Source: Allantophomopsis cytisporea
Taxonomy: Eukaryota; Ascomycota; Leotiomycetes; Phacidiales; Phacidiaceae
Reading direction: 5' to 3'
Assembly: GCA_024752435.1 (NCBI GenBank)
Contig: CP103020.1
Span: 434,001-498,000, forward strand
Length of the DNA: 64,000 nt
Every line of letters starts with the position of its first letter. Position 1 is the stretch's first letter. The position numbers and the translations under genes are program-made. Of this stretch, positions 38,000 through 47,043 are shown in pieces. Under the pieces are notes generated by a model. The model was not told the DNA's origin and ran no database searches. It worked only from the letters and a program-made list of their open reading frames with translations.

Positions 38000-38815
38000 G
38001 GCTGCCTTGAGATAAACATCGAAGCCCCCACCAACTTTTATGATTTCTCCCCCTTCTGCTCCCCACTCTCTACAGCTCGCTCAAGCTAAATCAACTTTCC
38101 CCAATTTGTCCACCAAATCAACCCTCACTTCCACAGACCGGCCATCAGCTCCAACTCGAAATTCGATCTTCAACAGCTCCTCCCAACGCTCATTCACATC
38201 TTTCTTTTACACGTTGAAAAACTCCCTGAAAGCGTGCTCAAACCTCAGCTCGAACAGCCGTGTGCAACTTGTGCAATTAATCCACAATTTCTTGACTTGT
38301 CACTGCACCACCATCATCCCATATCTGGGGTAGGCGTACTCGCCAGCGTAGGCTTGCAGGCACGCTCCCGATGCGTTTAGGTAGAGTTTTTCAATTGTTA
38401 TACAGTCTTCCTTTTCCTCTTTCTCTTTATCCTCCTTTCTGACACCTCCACAACCTCTTCCCTACCTCGACACCTAAAACATCATATACCAACCTTTGAA
38501 AAGATCCTATTCGCCCGGAACCCAGTCCCCGTCTCGTTTCCCAATATCGCATTTCCCCACTTGCGTTCTGGCAAAAACGGCTTCCCACATCCAAACCCAC
38601 TCATACCCCCACTGTGGCTCACAGTATTTGAGCCGTAATAGTTCTCTATAACTTACCCCAGTGCGTAGGTCTAGGACTCCAGACTCGGTTCGAGTCTTGT
38701 CCTCATAATGTTTGTGAGCTCGTTGTGCATAGTTTCGGACAGAACACGCGAGCGACTGATCATGAAGCGCAGGAAGCCTTTGGCCTTCGGCGTGATGCTG
38801 GGACCCATTTGGCCT
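38000..38815 (-). pseudogene. Truncated beta-lactamase-like serine hydrolase pseudogene
   Basis: One minus-strand frame reads GPSITPKAKGFLRFM, LSETMHNELTN, an in-frame stop (38671-38673), TYALG, a second stop (38653-38655), then VIENYYGSNTVSHSGGMSGF, ERKWGNAILGN. This is the second half of a fungal beta-lactamase-related (class C / AmpC-fold) protein, with the HSGG box that replaces KTG. Further pieces in shifted frames give ACLQAYAGEYAYPRYG (the usual YAGxYxxPGYG start of the C-terminal beta-barrel) and FRVGADGRSVEVRVDLVDKL. The N-terminal half with the catalytic SxxK is absent: recognisable similarity stops just short of the 3' end of YAE1. Several stops and frame changes mark it as dead. 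Confidence 0.65.
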
Positions 38816-38936
38816 TACATGACTATAAGGACGTACAGCTGTCCAGTAGACGGCATGTATCTCGCAGCCATTGAAGTTGATAGCATGAAAGCAGTGCGAA
38901 GTATTTCGATATGTCTCTTCAACTTCATGCTCAACC

Positions 38937-39599
38937 TCAACCCAAAATTCCCTCATCATCACCTAGCCTCTTCGCTTCAGCCTTCTCCATAACGCCCAAA
39001 TCAACACCCCATCTTTTCGCCTCTTCCTTTATGACACCCTCCCACTTAGCCAACAAAGGGTGCGCATCAGCAATGTCCACAAAAGTAATATCTTCACCCT
39101 CCTCGCCCTGAACCTCAAAAGTCCAAATCCCATCCTCGCCCCAAAATTCCCTGCCAAAAACACTCTCCGTCTTTAACTCCTCTCTCGCCTTTACTAATAA
39201 CTCTCTGCTCCTCTTGCCCTCCCTCTCCTTCTCCTCTTCACCTAACTTCCCTATAGCAGAATAGAATCCCTCCAACGTCCCAAGCACACTCCCAACACGC
39301 AGTCCAATTACAGCGCCTAAGGAATATCCTTCATCGAAGCCAGCTTGCATTGTCTGCGCCTTGCCGACACCCAGTCCATCGCGATATCCAGCGGTCGAGT
39401 GCTCAGAGCGTAAGCGCGGGATATCGGAGGGTTCGGTGTTAGGGTTGTGTGTAGGGAAGCCAGAGTCTGTAGGCGAAGAAGGCGCGGAGCCGAAGATGTC
39501 GTCGAAGTTGTTTGCGTAGGATTGTGTAGGGAGAGGGTCTGCGGGTTGTGTGACGAAGTGGGAGATAGGCTCGTCGGGGAAGGGATTATCGCGGAGCAT
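38937..39599 (-). CDS. YAE1: Yae1 domain protein, Fe-S adaptor for Rli1
   Basis: Yae1 works with Lto1 to hand the ABC protein Rli1 (ABCE1) to the cytosolic Fe-S assembly machinery, supporting ribosome recycling. Single exon, 220 aa. The N-terminal block NNFDDIFGSAPSSPTDSG and then IPRLRSEHSTAGYRDGLGVG lead into the deca-GX3 array: GYRDG, GKAQT, GFDEGYSLGAVIGLRVGSVL, in which Gly recurs every fourth residue. The C-terminal half is charged and helical and is less conserved in the family. The gene sits between two degenerate stretches but shows no sign of decay itself. Confidence 0.88.
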   Translation of the reverse strand: MLRDNPFPDEPISHFVTQPADPLPTQSYANNFDDIFGSAPSSPTDSGFPTHNPNTEPSDIPRLRSEHSTAGYRDGLGVGKAQTMQAGFDEGYSLGAVIGLRVGSVLGTLEGFYSAIGKLGEEEKEREGKRSRELLVKAREELKTESVFGREFWGEDGIWTFEVQGEEGEDITFVDIADAHPLLAKWEGVIKEEAKRWGVDLGVMEKAEAKRLGDDEGILG

Positions 39600-39611
39600 T
39601 TTGTATATTGT

Positions 39612-40020
39612 TTATAGAGCGAATGGCTTTGGCGGAAGTAATACGTTGAAGGTGCGAAAATATGTGAAGACCTGCTGGTGAAAAGATGCCCGCGATGTTG
39701 AATCAGCCTGCTCAAAATCTTTATCGATAAGAAGAAGGTCGTAGTGGGGTCCGTCTGCGCTAGTGGCGTAATCAGAAGCAGTGCTGTACACTTCCTGCAC
39801 GAGCAGCCTATAGTTGATTAAGCCACGAGATCTCAGAATTCCCCTCCTTTTGAAAATGCCAGCCGTAAGCCATGAGCCAGCTGGTCAACAACCTTGTGCT
39901 GCTCGATATCTGAGAGCAAAACGTAGATGCTATCCATGCCTAAGGATTTTAGAGTCGGGTCCGGACGAAGGAGACTATGGGTTGCTTGGCTAGAAATTCG
40001 ACACGGTGGACGGTGATGGT
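39612..40020 (-). pseudogene. Possible remnant of an acyltransferase-like gene
   Basis: Two short minus-strand frames (about 40000..39833 and 39830..39612) read MDSIYVLLSDIEQHKVVDQL with AHGLRLAFSK, then ADGPHYDLLLIDKDFEQ. The first resembles the N-terminus of fungal HXXXD-type acyltransferases (PLSxLDxxxP...VxxLxxGLxxxLS), but no catalytic motif is visible and the frames are interrupted. It may equally be chance. I list it because no other gene explains the stretch. Confidence 0.2.
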
Positions 40021-40377
40021 GTGAAGAATGTTGCAGTATCAAAACCTAGTGTGGAGAGGCGCTATGAGGGGAACATGGTTGAGTGTGTGTGTCATGGAGA
40101 CGATGGCGTCTGAGATGCGGGCATGGATGCCCATACACGCATTATCTTGGCTGGGGAGATATTGAAATTTCATACTCTGAGATGAGATCAGATCAGTTCA
40201 TTGGAACGGGAAATTTGACTTTTACAAATCACTCCCATGGCACGAAAGGTCCTCGATAGTAACTTCCTTCGTATATCTGCTATCCTTAAGTACAAATCCT
40301 CTATCAACAGCCTTTGATACGATTGTATAGTAAGATACAGGACTTGCTGTCACTTGAAGACCGGCTTAGAGCTCTTA

Positions 40378-40519
40378 ATAGCAACTGTCAATAGCAGGTC
40401 TCAATAACGGTTGTCAATAGCAGCTGTCAGTAGCAGCTGTCAACAGTAAGTCTCAACAGCAAGTCTCAACAGCAAGTCTCAACAGCAAGTCTCAACAGCA
40501 GCTGTCAATAGCAGCTGTA
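40378..40519. repeat. 13-bp minisatellite
   Basis: About ten tandem 13-bp units in two flavours: CAACAGCAAGTCT (starts at 40441, 40454, 40467, 40480) and CAATAGCAGCTGT-like units on both sides. Units differ by one to three bases. It sits at the left border of the AT-rich island. Confidence 0.85.
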
Positions 40520-41576
40520 GTTTTTAATAGTTAAAGAGTCTAACTAGGGAAGGATAGAACAAGACGATAAGAACATATAGGTACGCTTCTTGTATTACAG
40601 AAACTAAGACATTTGATAGAATATAGCCTATTTGGGGTCACGAAAGTTTTCTGTATTTAAGTACTCTACTTAGGTATTTCTCGCAAAGTGCCTATAGCTA
40701 GGAATTCGCGAAATATCTAGCCTCAAGAGTTGTCTTCCTTTTTATTAATAGTTACTGCTGTCGTCTGTTCTTGATCACTAGCTGCACTCTCTCGAGCCGG
40801 ATTGCTCTAGCTTGTCTTCATTCAAATCTTATTTATCTTCGCTATTTAGATTAGGACTGTCGTTTCCAAACGCTAGTGTCATCGCTACTTAAATACTCCT
40901 CTCTAGCCAATGCCTCAATGTCAACAGGTTTTTGATACTATTGTTACATCTTTATTTGTTCTTATAGAAAAGGTTTTGTCTGTAGCAGTTGCTAGGTTTT
41001 TCTATTTTACGAGAGCTAATATGAGGTATGTAACCTAGTCAAGAGACACGTATGATACAGCAACAGTTTGATTTAAAGCTATAGACTTGCTCAACTTAGC
41101 CGATATTCTTGATAGTATTGGCAGGTTAGTTATAAGATACTTCTAGCCCATCGTGATTATCGAAAGAGAAATATATGTATAGTACAGTAGTTATCTCTTG
41201 AGCGTATAACTTTTTACATACTGCCAATTTATATCTTTAATATAGGGAGCTTTATTTATCTCTAGTAGATTACACATGTTTTAAAAATCTCTCGCCCTAC
41301 TATCCGTCCCTTTATTACTTGGCACACGATTTATATCTTTGATTACTGAAGACTTCCTCTTAGCATCCTAGTTTACTTATCTAAGTTTCTATGAAACCTA
41401 TATTAAAAAATATAGGTATCTATTCATATCTATTTTCTAAGACTACTTACCCTAAAGGTACTTAGCTATGACTTTAAAACTAAGAATTAATACGAACTAT
41501 AGTTACAATAGCTAGGAATATATAACTAACATAAGAAATAAGAGCGTCAATTCTGTCACCCTTACAAGGGGTAGCG

Positions 41577-41598
41577 GCTATACCTTGGTTGGTATAGC
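41577..41598. other. Perfect 8-bp hairpin in AT-rich island
   Basis: GCTATACC at 41577-41584 and GGTATAGC at 41591-41598 are perfect inverted copies around a 6-base loop (TTGGTT). It is GC-richer than its surroundings. No tRNA or terminator structure could be completed around it. Confidence 0.4.
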
Positions 41599-42202
41599 GG
41601 TAGTACTATATATATATTTACCTTCTAGATATAAATGCTATGTATACTTGTGTTATTTCGTAGCTATAAATCCAACATAAAGTCTTAAAAGAAGAGTTAA
41701 ATTTACTAGCCGATTACTTAGTATTTGCTTGCTCTGTGATTCATCTAAGTTAATGCATATGATGTTTTATTATACGAGCAACATATATTCTGTACGTATG
41801 TTTGAAATAATGAAAGTGTCAAGTCTCAAACCGCTATGATGTGTCTATGCAATCCAATTGTTTTCGCTGAAAATATCAGAAGACCAAGGTGGGTTAGCTT
41901 GCGCCGCGCACATTAATAGGTGAGGTATCATGCACCAGTGGTGCTTATCTGCATATAACCATGAAGGACGCCACATACCTGAGACAGGTAAACATCGTAG
42001 CAAAATCTTCGTATGTTGAGCAAATCAGTTTGGGATTTTTGCACATGAGCTTTTAACTCAAGGCATGTGCTGAGGATACTTTTTGTTTCTGAACGCCATT
42101 ATGTTTCTTTGAGATCGTGGAAATACCTAATTCCAACTTTGTAAACGTCAGCTAACAATATTACGATAAAACATCTAGACATTACTTTACCTTCACGCAA
42201 AA

Positions 42203-43275
42203 ATGACTTCATCACATACCACAAATACGGAACATATTGGGATTCCTGTTCTAGATTTCTCACGTTTCCGTCATGGCTCCTCGGAAGATACCCATGAGAC
42301 AGCCACCAAGCTATTCGAAGCCTTTCGCGATATAGGTTTTGTCTATCTACAAAACCACGGTGTTCCACAAGAAACTGTTGATGAAGCGTTCTCTTGGGTA
42401 AATATAATATTTCAACTGGTAGTTCAGATGTTCGTATCTAATCATCCCAGAGTGCCAAATTCTTCGCCTTGTCACAGGAAGTCAAAGAAAGCGTCCCACA
42501 TCCGCCAAGTGGCTGGCACCATCGTGGCTACTCAGGCATAGGACGGGAGCTCGTCTCACAAGCCATTCTCGAAAGCTCCTCCGAGGCTTCGGACAAGCTA
42601 AAAGATGTGCCAGATTTCAAAGAATCGTATGAGATGGGCCGCGAAGACGACACAGTGTTAACCAACATCTGGCTTCCGGAGCCAGTCCTCCCCGGATTCC
42701 GCAACTTCTTCAATAACTTCTACTGGACGTGTCGGGACGTTGAGCTAGAAATCCTACGCGCATTGGCACTGGGTATGAGGTTAAAAGAGGATTTCTTCAA
42801 GGAGTTCCATTCAAATGCTGATAATCAGACGCGCATCTTGCACTACCCCACAATCGCCGAAGACATTCTGCGAGGCGGGAAAAAGAAGCGGATCAATGCA
42901 CATACGGACTTTGGAACCATCACGCTTGTGTTTCAAGATCAGGTGGGCGGGCTTGAGGTTGAAGATCCACATCGTAAAGATGTCTTCAATGCTGCGCCGT
43001 TTATCCCTGGAACGGTAGTGGTTAATATTGGCGATTTACTGATGAGGTGGAGTAATGATATCTTGAAATCAACGCTGCATAGGGTTCAGGCACCTCCTGG
43101 GAAGGGGACAGGTGGTTTGACACCAGCGAGATACTCGATTCCGTACTTTTGTGCGCCGGATAAGGACAAGTTGATTGAGTGCCTGCCGGGGTGTTTTGGA
43201 CCGGATAGACCGAAGAGATATGAACCCATTACGGCAGGGGGTTATGTTGATATGAGACTGAATGCTACATATTAG
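42203..43275 (+). CDS. 2-oxoglutarate/Fe(II)-dependent oxygenase, IPNS-like
   Basis: Non-heme iron oxygenase of the isopenicillin-N-synthase/DIOX family; its substrate cannot be told. Exon 1 is 42203..42397 and exon 2 42451..43275, split by a 53-nt intron (GTAAAT donor, CTAAT branch, CCCAG acceptor), giving 339 aa. The N-terminal DIOX_N block is IPVLDFSRF with GFVYLQNHGV, followed by the conserved GWHHRGYSGIGRE. The metal ligands are His216 and Asp218 (INAHTDFGTITLVFQD) and His275 (STLHRV), with Arg292 of RYSIPYF to bind 2-oxoglutarate. The set is complete, so the enzyme should be active. No biosynthetic cluster partners lie beside it; its left neighbour is the AT-rich island. Confidence 0.92.
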
Positions 43276-43548
43276 ATAGGCACCATGAGTCTCGAATCTT
43301 ACGATATTTCACAGTTTTAGCATGATCTCTATACAAGTAAAAAAGATACTGCTTATACCAGGAAACTCTTGAATCTGCTAAGAGGTATTTCAACCAGCTC
43401 ACTAGATATAGCACTAATTCAAAATAAACGTGATGTTGAGTGAGCCATTGGTATGCCCATGCGTACGCCAGCAAAAACATAACCGCTATGCCTCCAAACG
43501 CCAATTCTGCCTTTCGGTTTTTCAAATGCCATCTCTCCGTCCAAAACT

Positions 43549-45227
43549 TTATTCCTCCGCTTCAATCCTGCTCTTTTTCGCGGCTGGCTCTTCAACATCT
43601 CCATTATCCTCTGCAGCTCTCTTACTTCCAGCACCTGAGGTCGCATCTTGTTTCTCATCAATTGCCCTCAGCAAGCGAGCGTAGTCAGCCTCCACCCCAG
43701 CCAGAGCCTGATCAAGCTTATCGATACGCTCAGTCAGATCCAGTTGTGAGAGCTGATCTTTGTTGTGCTTATAAAGTCTTTGTTTGACCAAAAGTTGCCA
43801 AAGATGATACTTGTGCTTCTCTGCCTTCAGCTCTGGAGTCTCTTTGGACTTGGGCACATCATGCAACGATAGGCGCACAGATGTGGAGATTTTTGCAAGC
43901 AGGTACATTTCAACAAGACGAGACATCTGGCGAGGGGCGATCTTGAGCTCTTTTCGCATCTTTTCGATTGCTGCCGAATCCACAATCTTTCCTGCCGGGA
44001 CTACACCCTTTCTAGGTACCTTTGTTGATGTGTTGATTTGAATCCTATCGGGTGTGTCTGCAAGAAGCTTTCTAATACGAATGAGGTCATTGAGGTCCCG
44101 AAGATCATCGAAAGCTTCATTCGGATCCTCAACCGTAATTTCCACAGTTTGTGGTAGCGCAAGATAATGATCGAATATAGCATCATAAAAGCGGGCACCG
44201 TGACCTTGTTTCTGGAACGGTGGAAGGATTATGAATTGTGAGATTCGAGACCGACATGGAAATTGTGAGAGAGGTTGTTCTGGTAGGGGAAGCTCAAAGT
44301 CTAGAAGGGCCTTTGAAGACTTTTGTGGGGAAGCCGGCGGGGTAGCAGCTTGATAAAGGAAGTAGCGGTAAACAGTCGACCATCCCATGAATACATATGG
44401 AGATCCAGTAGAGGTTTCCATCTTTCGGTATAGGAAGAACACGGTCCATCGATCCAGGACCCATGGCTCATCCTCCAAATTGACTAGCGTACCGCCTTCG
44501 ATGAAGAGCGGGACCAAGACCTGTATACGCTTGATAATTTGCTGGACAGCAAGATCCGCCAAGTTTCCCTTCCAGATCTCGATCTCCTGTCCGTTTTCCT
44601 TGATGGTTCTGAACAATTCTCCTGGAGGTGTAAAAGCCTTGGTTGTCGCATCGTCCGAAATGGCTGCGCTGAATTTCTTTGCCCCAATGAAAGCAGCTAT
44701 AACCCATCAGTAACGAAACAAACAATATAGAAGGATTTTGTCTTGAACTTACTAGGTGGTAAATATTCCTCAAAGATTGGAGTTAAATCGGTTGCCTCAG
44801 TTTCGCCCACAGCTTTGAACTTCTTATCATAAGATACCTCGAAACTTGGTCGCATATCCGAAGCATGGTATTTGAGGTTTATCCGGAGACCCTTGTATCC
44901 AAATATACTCTCTTCTTCACCAAAGATCGAGTATGTGAATTTTGGGTGGAAAGTACCGATTGACTTCGTACTGCCAGCCGCGGAAGTGACAAGTGTGATG
45001 TTGATCGCATCGTTTGAATTAGTAGCCCCTACCCAAATGCTTATCAGTATTCACTCAATTGCTGAAGGAAGAATGTGAGGTCCATCAAGGTAAAATGCAG
45101 CCTAAGAAGCTTTGCAGCTATCCAGATTGCGCGCAAAAAGAAGCTACGTGACAAGATACACTGATACGAAGTGTATGACAACTTAAAAATATAAAAATCA
45201 CTTACAATCACCGCCAGCTTCTGCCAT
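43549..45227 (-). CDS. HAT1: Type B histone acetyltransferase catalytic subunit
   Basis: Hat1 acetylates newly made histone H4 on Lys5/Lys12 with its partner Hat2. Three exons, 45227..45206, 45028..44753 and 44696..43549 (introns of 177 and 56 nt), give 481 aa. The N-terminal Hat1 domain shows FHPKFTYSIFGEEESIFGYK, with DMRPSFEVSY after it, and the GNAT core has RISQFIILPPFQKQGHGARF, the acetyl-CoA-binding segment Q-x-x-G-x-G/A type. ITVEDPNEAFDDLRD carries the Hat1-specific acidic catalytic segment. The C-terminus ends in a basic stretch (SGAGSKRAAEDNG, PAAKKSR) that could act as a nuclear signal. The tiny first exon (22 nt, seven codons) is fixed by the frame and by the conserved start MAEAGGDWATNSNDAI. 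Confidence 0.95.
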
Positions 45228-45669
45228 GGTTGCGATCTGAAATAGGATGTTGATGGATGAAGTTTTCGTGGATAAACGTAGCCGTAGGTATCAATGTCGT
45301 CGAGCTTTCACACAGCTTTGTCCGTGTCGCGTCGCGTTAATGACTTTCTGATCTGAGCGGACGCGCGAGTCAGTCCGAGTGTTTGACAGGGGCTGGGGGT
45401 GAGGGTGATAGCGGGAGCTCAATTAGCGAGATCTATCCTCAGCCTTGTGGGCACTGTCGTACTATGAATAAACCCTGAGCGTTTTGACTACAGGACAAGA
45501 CAAGATTTAACTTAACGGCGAAGAAAAGATCTACAGCCTTTTACTTCTCCTAATCTGTCCCCAGTGCCGTTGTGCTTATCTCTCACTCGATATGAATATC
45601 GATTAATCACTGGAGTTGCATCGAGGAACTCTATCAATTGGATCTGAGCTTGGACTCTCAAGGGGCACA
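45228..45669. promoter_or_regulatory. Divergent promoter HAT1 / ZIP transporter
   Basis: This 442-bp interval separates two divergent start codons. No specific factor-binding site was identified with confidence. Confidence 0.35.
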
Positions 45670-47043
45670 ATGTTGGACGGTTTATTCATGTTGCTCAGCT
45701 TGAGCGTGGTGATGGCTTTGGCGTAGGTCTTTCACATGGAGTCGATTGAACATGACTGATCATAATGCTGCAGCTCGTTTCTAGCTGGAGCTTTACCACT
45801 CTCCATGACCCTTTCCCAATCGCAACTACGACTTATTTCAACGATCGGCATGGGCGTTTTGGTCGGAACATCACTTATCGTCATCATCCCCGAAGGAATT
45901 GATGCCGTATATACCGCTAGCCCAAGTAGTAACACGCATACAAGGCGACAGGTCTCTCTTCAGAAGCTAAATGGACGAGGACTTGGTCTCGATGCTGCGC
46001 CAATAATCGCCATTCCAGATTTACGTATTCGAACACCTCAAGCTGTGGATACAGACGTATCCAATGCGCTTCCAGGGCCGATTATAACAGAGATAGATAA
46101 TAAGGCGAGCAAATCATCGCCCAAGGAAACGGAGAATGAGATGAAGGCCAAGGAGACCACGGATGATGGAGTTGACACATCTCCATCGAAATCCACAGAC
46201 GAGCACGAACATGAAGAGGACAGGTCTCCCCATACCTACGTAGGACTAGCACTTATACTTGGCTTCATTCTCATGTACTTGATCGACAAGCTTCCGCGGC
46301 ACGCATCTGAGAACCTGCAGGCCCCAGCAGCTCCACGACATATTTCACTGGACAATTTATCGCAAGGTCTACACGGTTCATCGTTGGACTCTTCAAGAGA
46401 CGAGGAAACAGAGTCATTCCTGCAATCATTAGCACCAACTCCCAAACAGAGTCGAAGCCTAGCGACGACTACAGGACTCGTAATCCATTCTGCAGCAGAT
46501 GGTATTGCCATGGGCGCATCGGCGTCCAGCTCGAACGAACGACTTGGCTTCATCATCTTCATTGCTATTATGGTACACAAAGCCCCTGCCGCCTTCGGAC
46601 TGACCTCCGTGTTGTTGAAACAGGGGCTATCAAAACGCGCTGCAAGAGGGCACCTGATTATTTTCAGTTTGGCCGCTCCCTTTGGAGCTTTGATGACATG
46701 GTTGATAGTTGGGATCCTCGGCGGTGGAGGGTTCGGTGGGGAGCATGGACAGTGGTGGACTGGTATGCTCCTCTTGTTCTCAGCAGGTACATTCTTGTAA
46801 GTTTCTCTGTCTTTACCCGCCCATATTCTGTACTCGTTATTTGAAATACTGATCTATTATAGGTATGTTGCCATGCACGCTATGCAAGAGGATAGCGCAA
46901 GTCACGACCATGTCTCAACGAACGGCTATGAAAACGGCAGTGCAACGATACGGAAGGCTTCTCGACCGCAGATGCGAGACACGCTGGCTGCTGTGGCGGG
47001 CATGTTGATACCGCTTCTGACACAGTTTGGACATCATCACTAG
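45670..47043 (+). CDS. ATX2: ZIP metal transporter, ZIP9/Atx2 type
   Basis: A Zrt/Irt-like transporter of the ZIP9 (SLC39A9) subfamily; the yeast relative Atx2 is a Golgi manganese transporter. Three exons, 45670..45722, 45774..46796 and 46863..47043 (introns 51 and 66 nt), give 418 aa. TM1 begins in exon 1 (MLDGLFMLLSLSVVMALAS), followed by FLAGALPLSM, then GMGVLVGTSLIVIIPEG. A long polar cytosolic loop with a His/Glu stretch (DEHEHEED) separates TM3 (YVGLALILGFILMYLIDKLP) from the metal-binding helices GLVIHSAADGIAMGAS and IAIMVHKAPAAFGLTSVLL, which hold the conserved His/Asp ligands. The C-terminal helix ends in QFGHHH. Loop length exceeds that of human ZIP9, as is common in fungi. Metal specificity is inferred only from the subfamily. 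Confidence 0.9.

Larger units (their letters stand above)
40043..42202. other. AT-rich gene-free island
   Basis: After a 13-bp minisatellite the sequence becomes strongly AT-rich (about 40530-41800), with frequent TA-rich runs and stop codons in every frame. That look is typical of transposon relics decayed by repeat-induced point mutation in ascomycetes, but I could not recognise any transposon protein or terminal repeat. The last 400 bp are the presumed promoter of the 2OG oxygenase gene. Confidence 0.5.

Noticed and set aside
38507..38962. 151-codon minus-strand frame as a stand-alone gene
   Set aside because: The beta-lactamase similarity lies in a different phase of the same DNA with stops, so this frame is a shadow of the pseudogene.
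41571..41610. Hairpin considered as part of a tRNA gene
   Set aside because: No acceptor stem, anticodon arm or T-loop could be placed around it.
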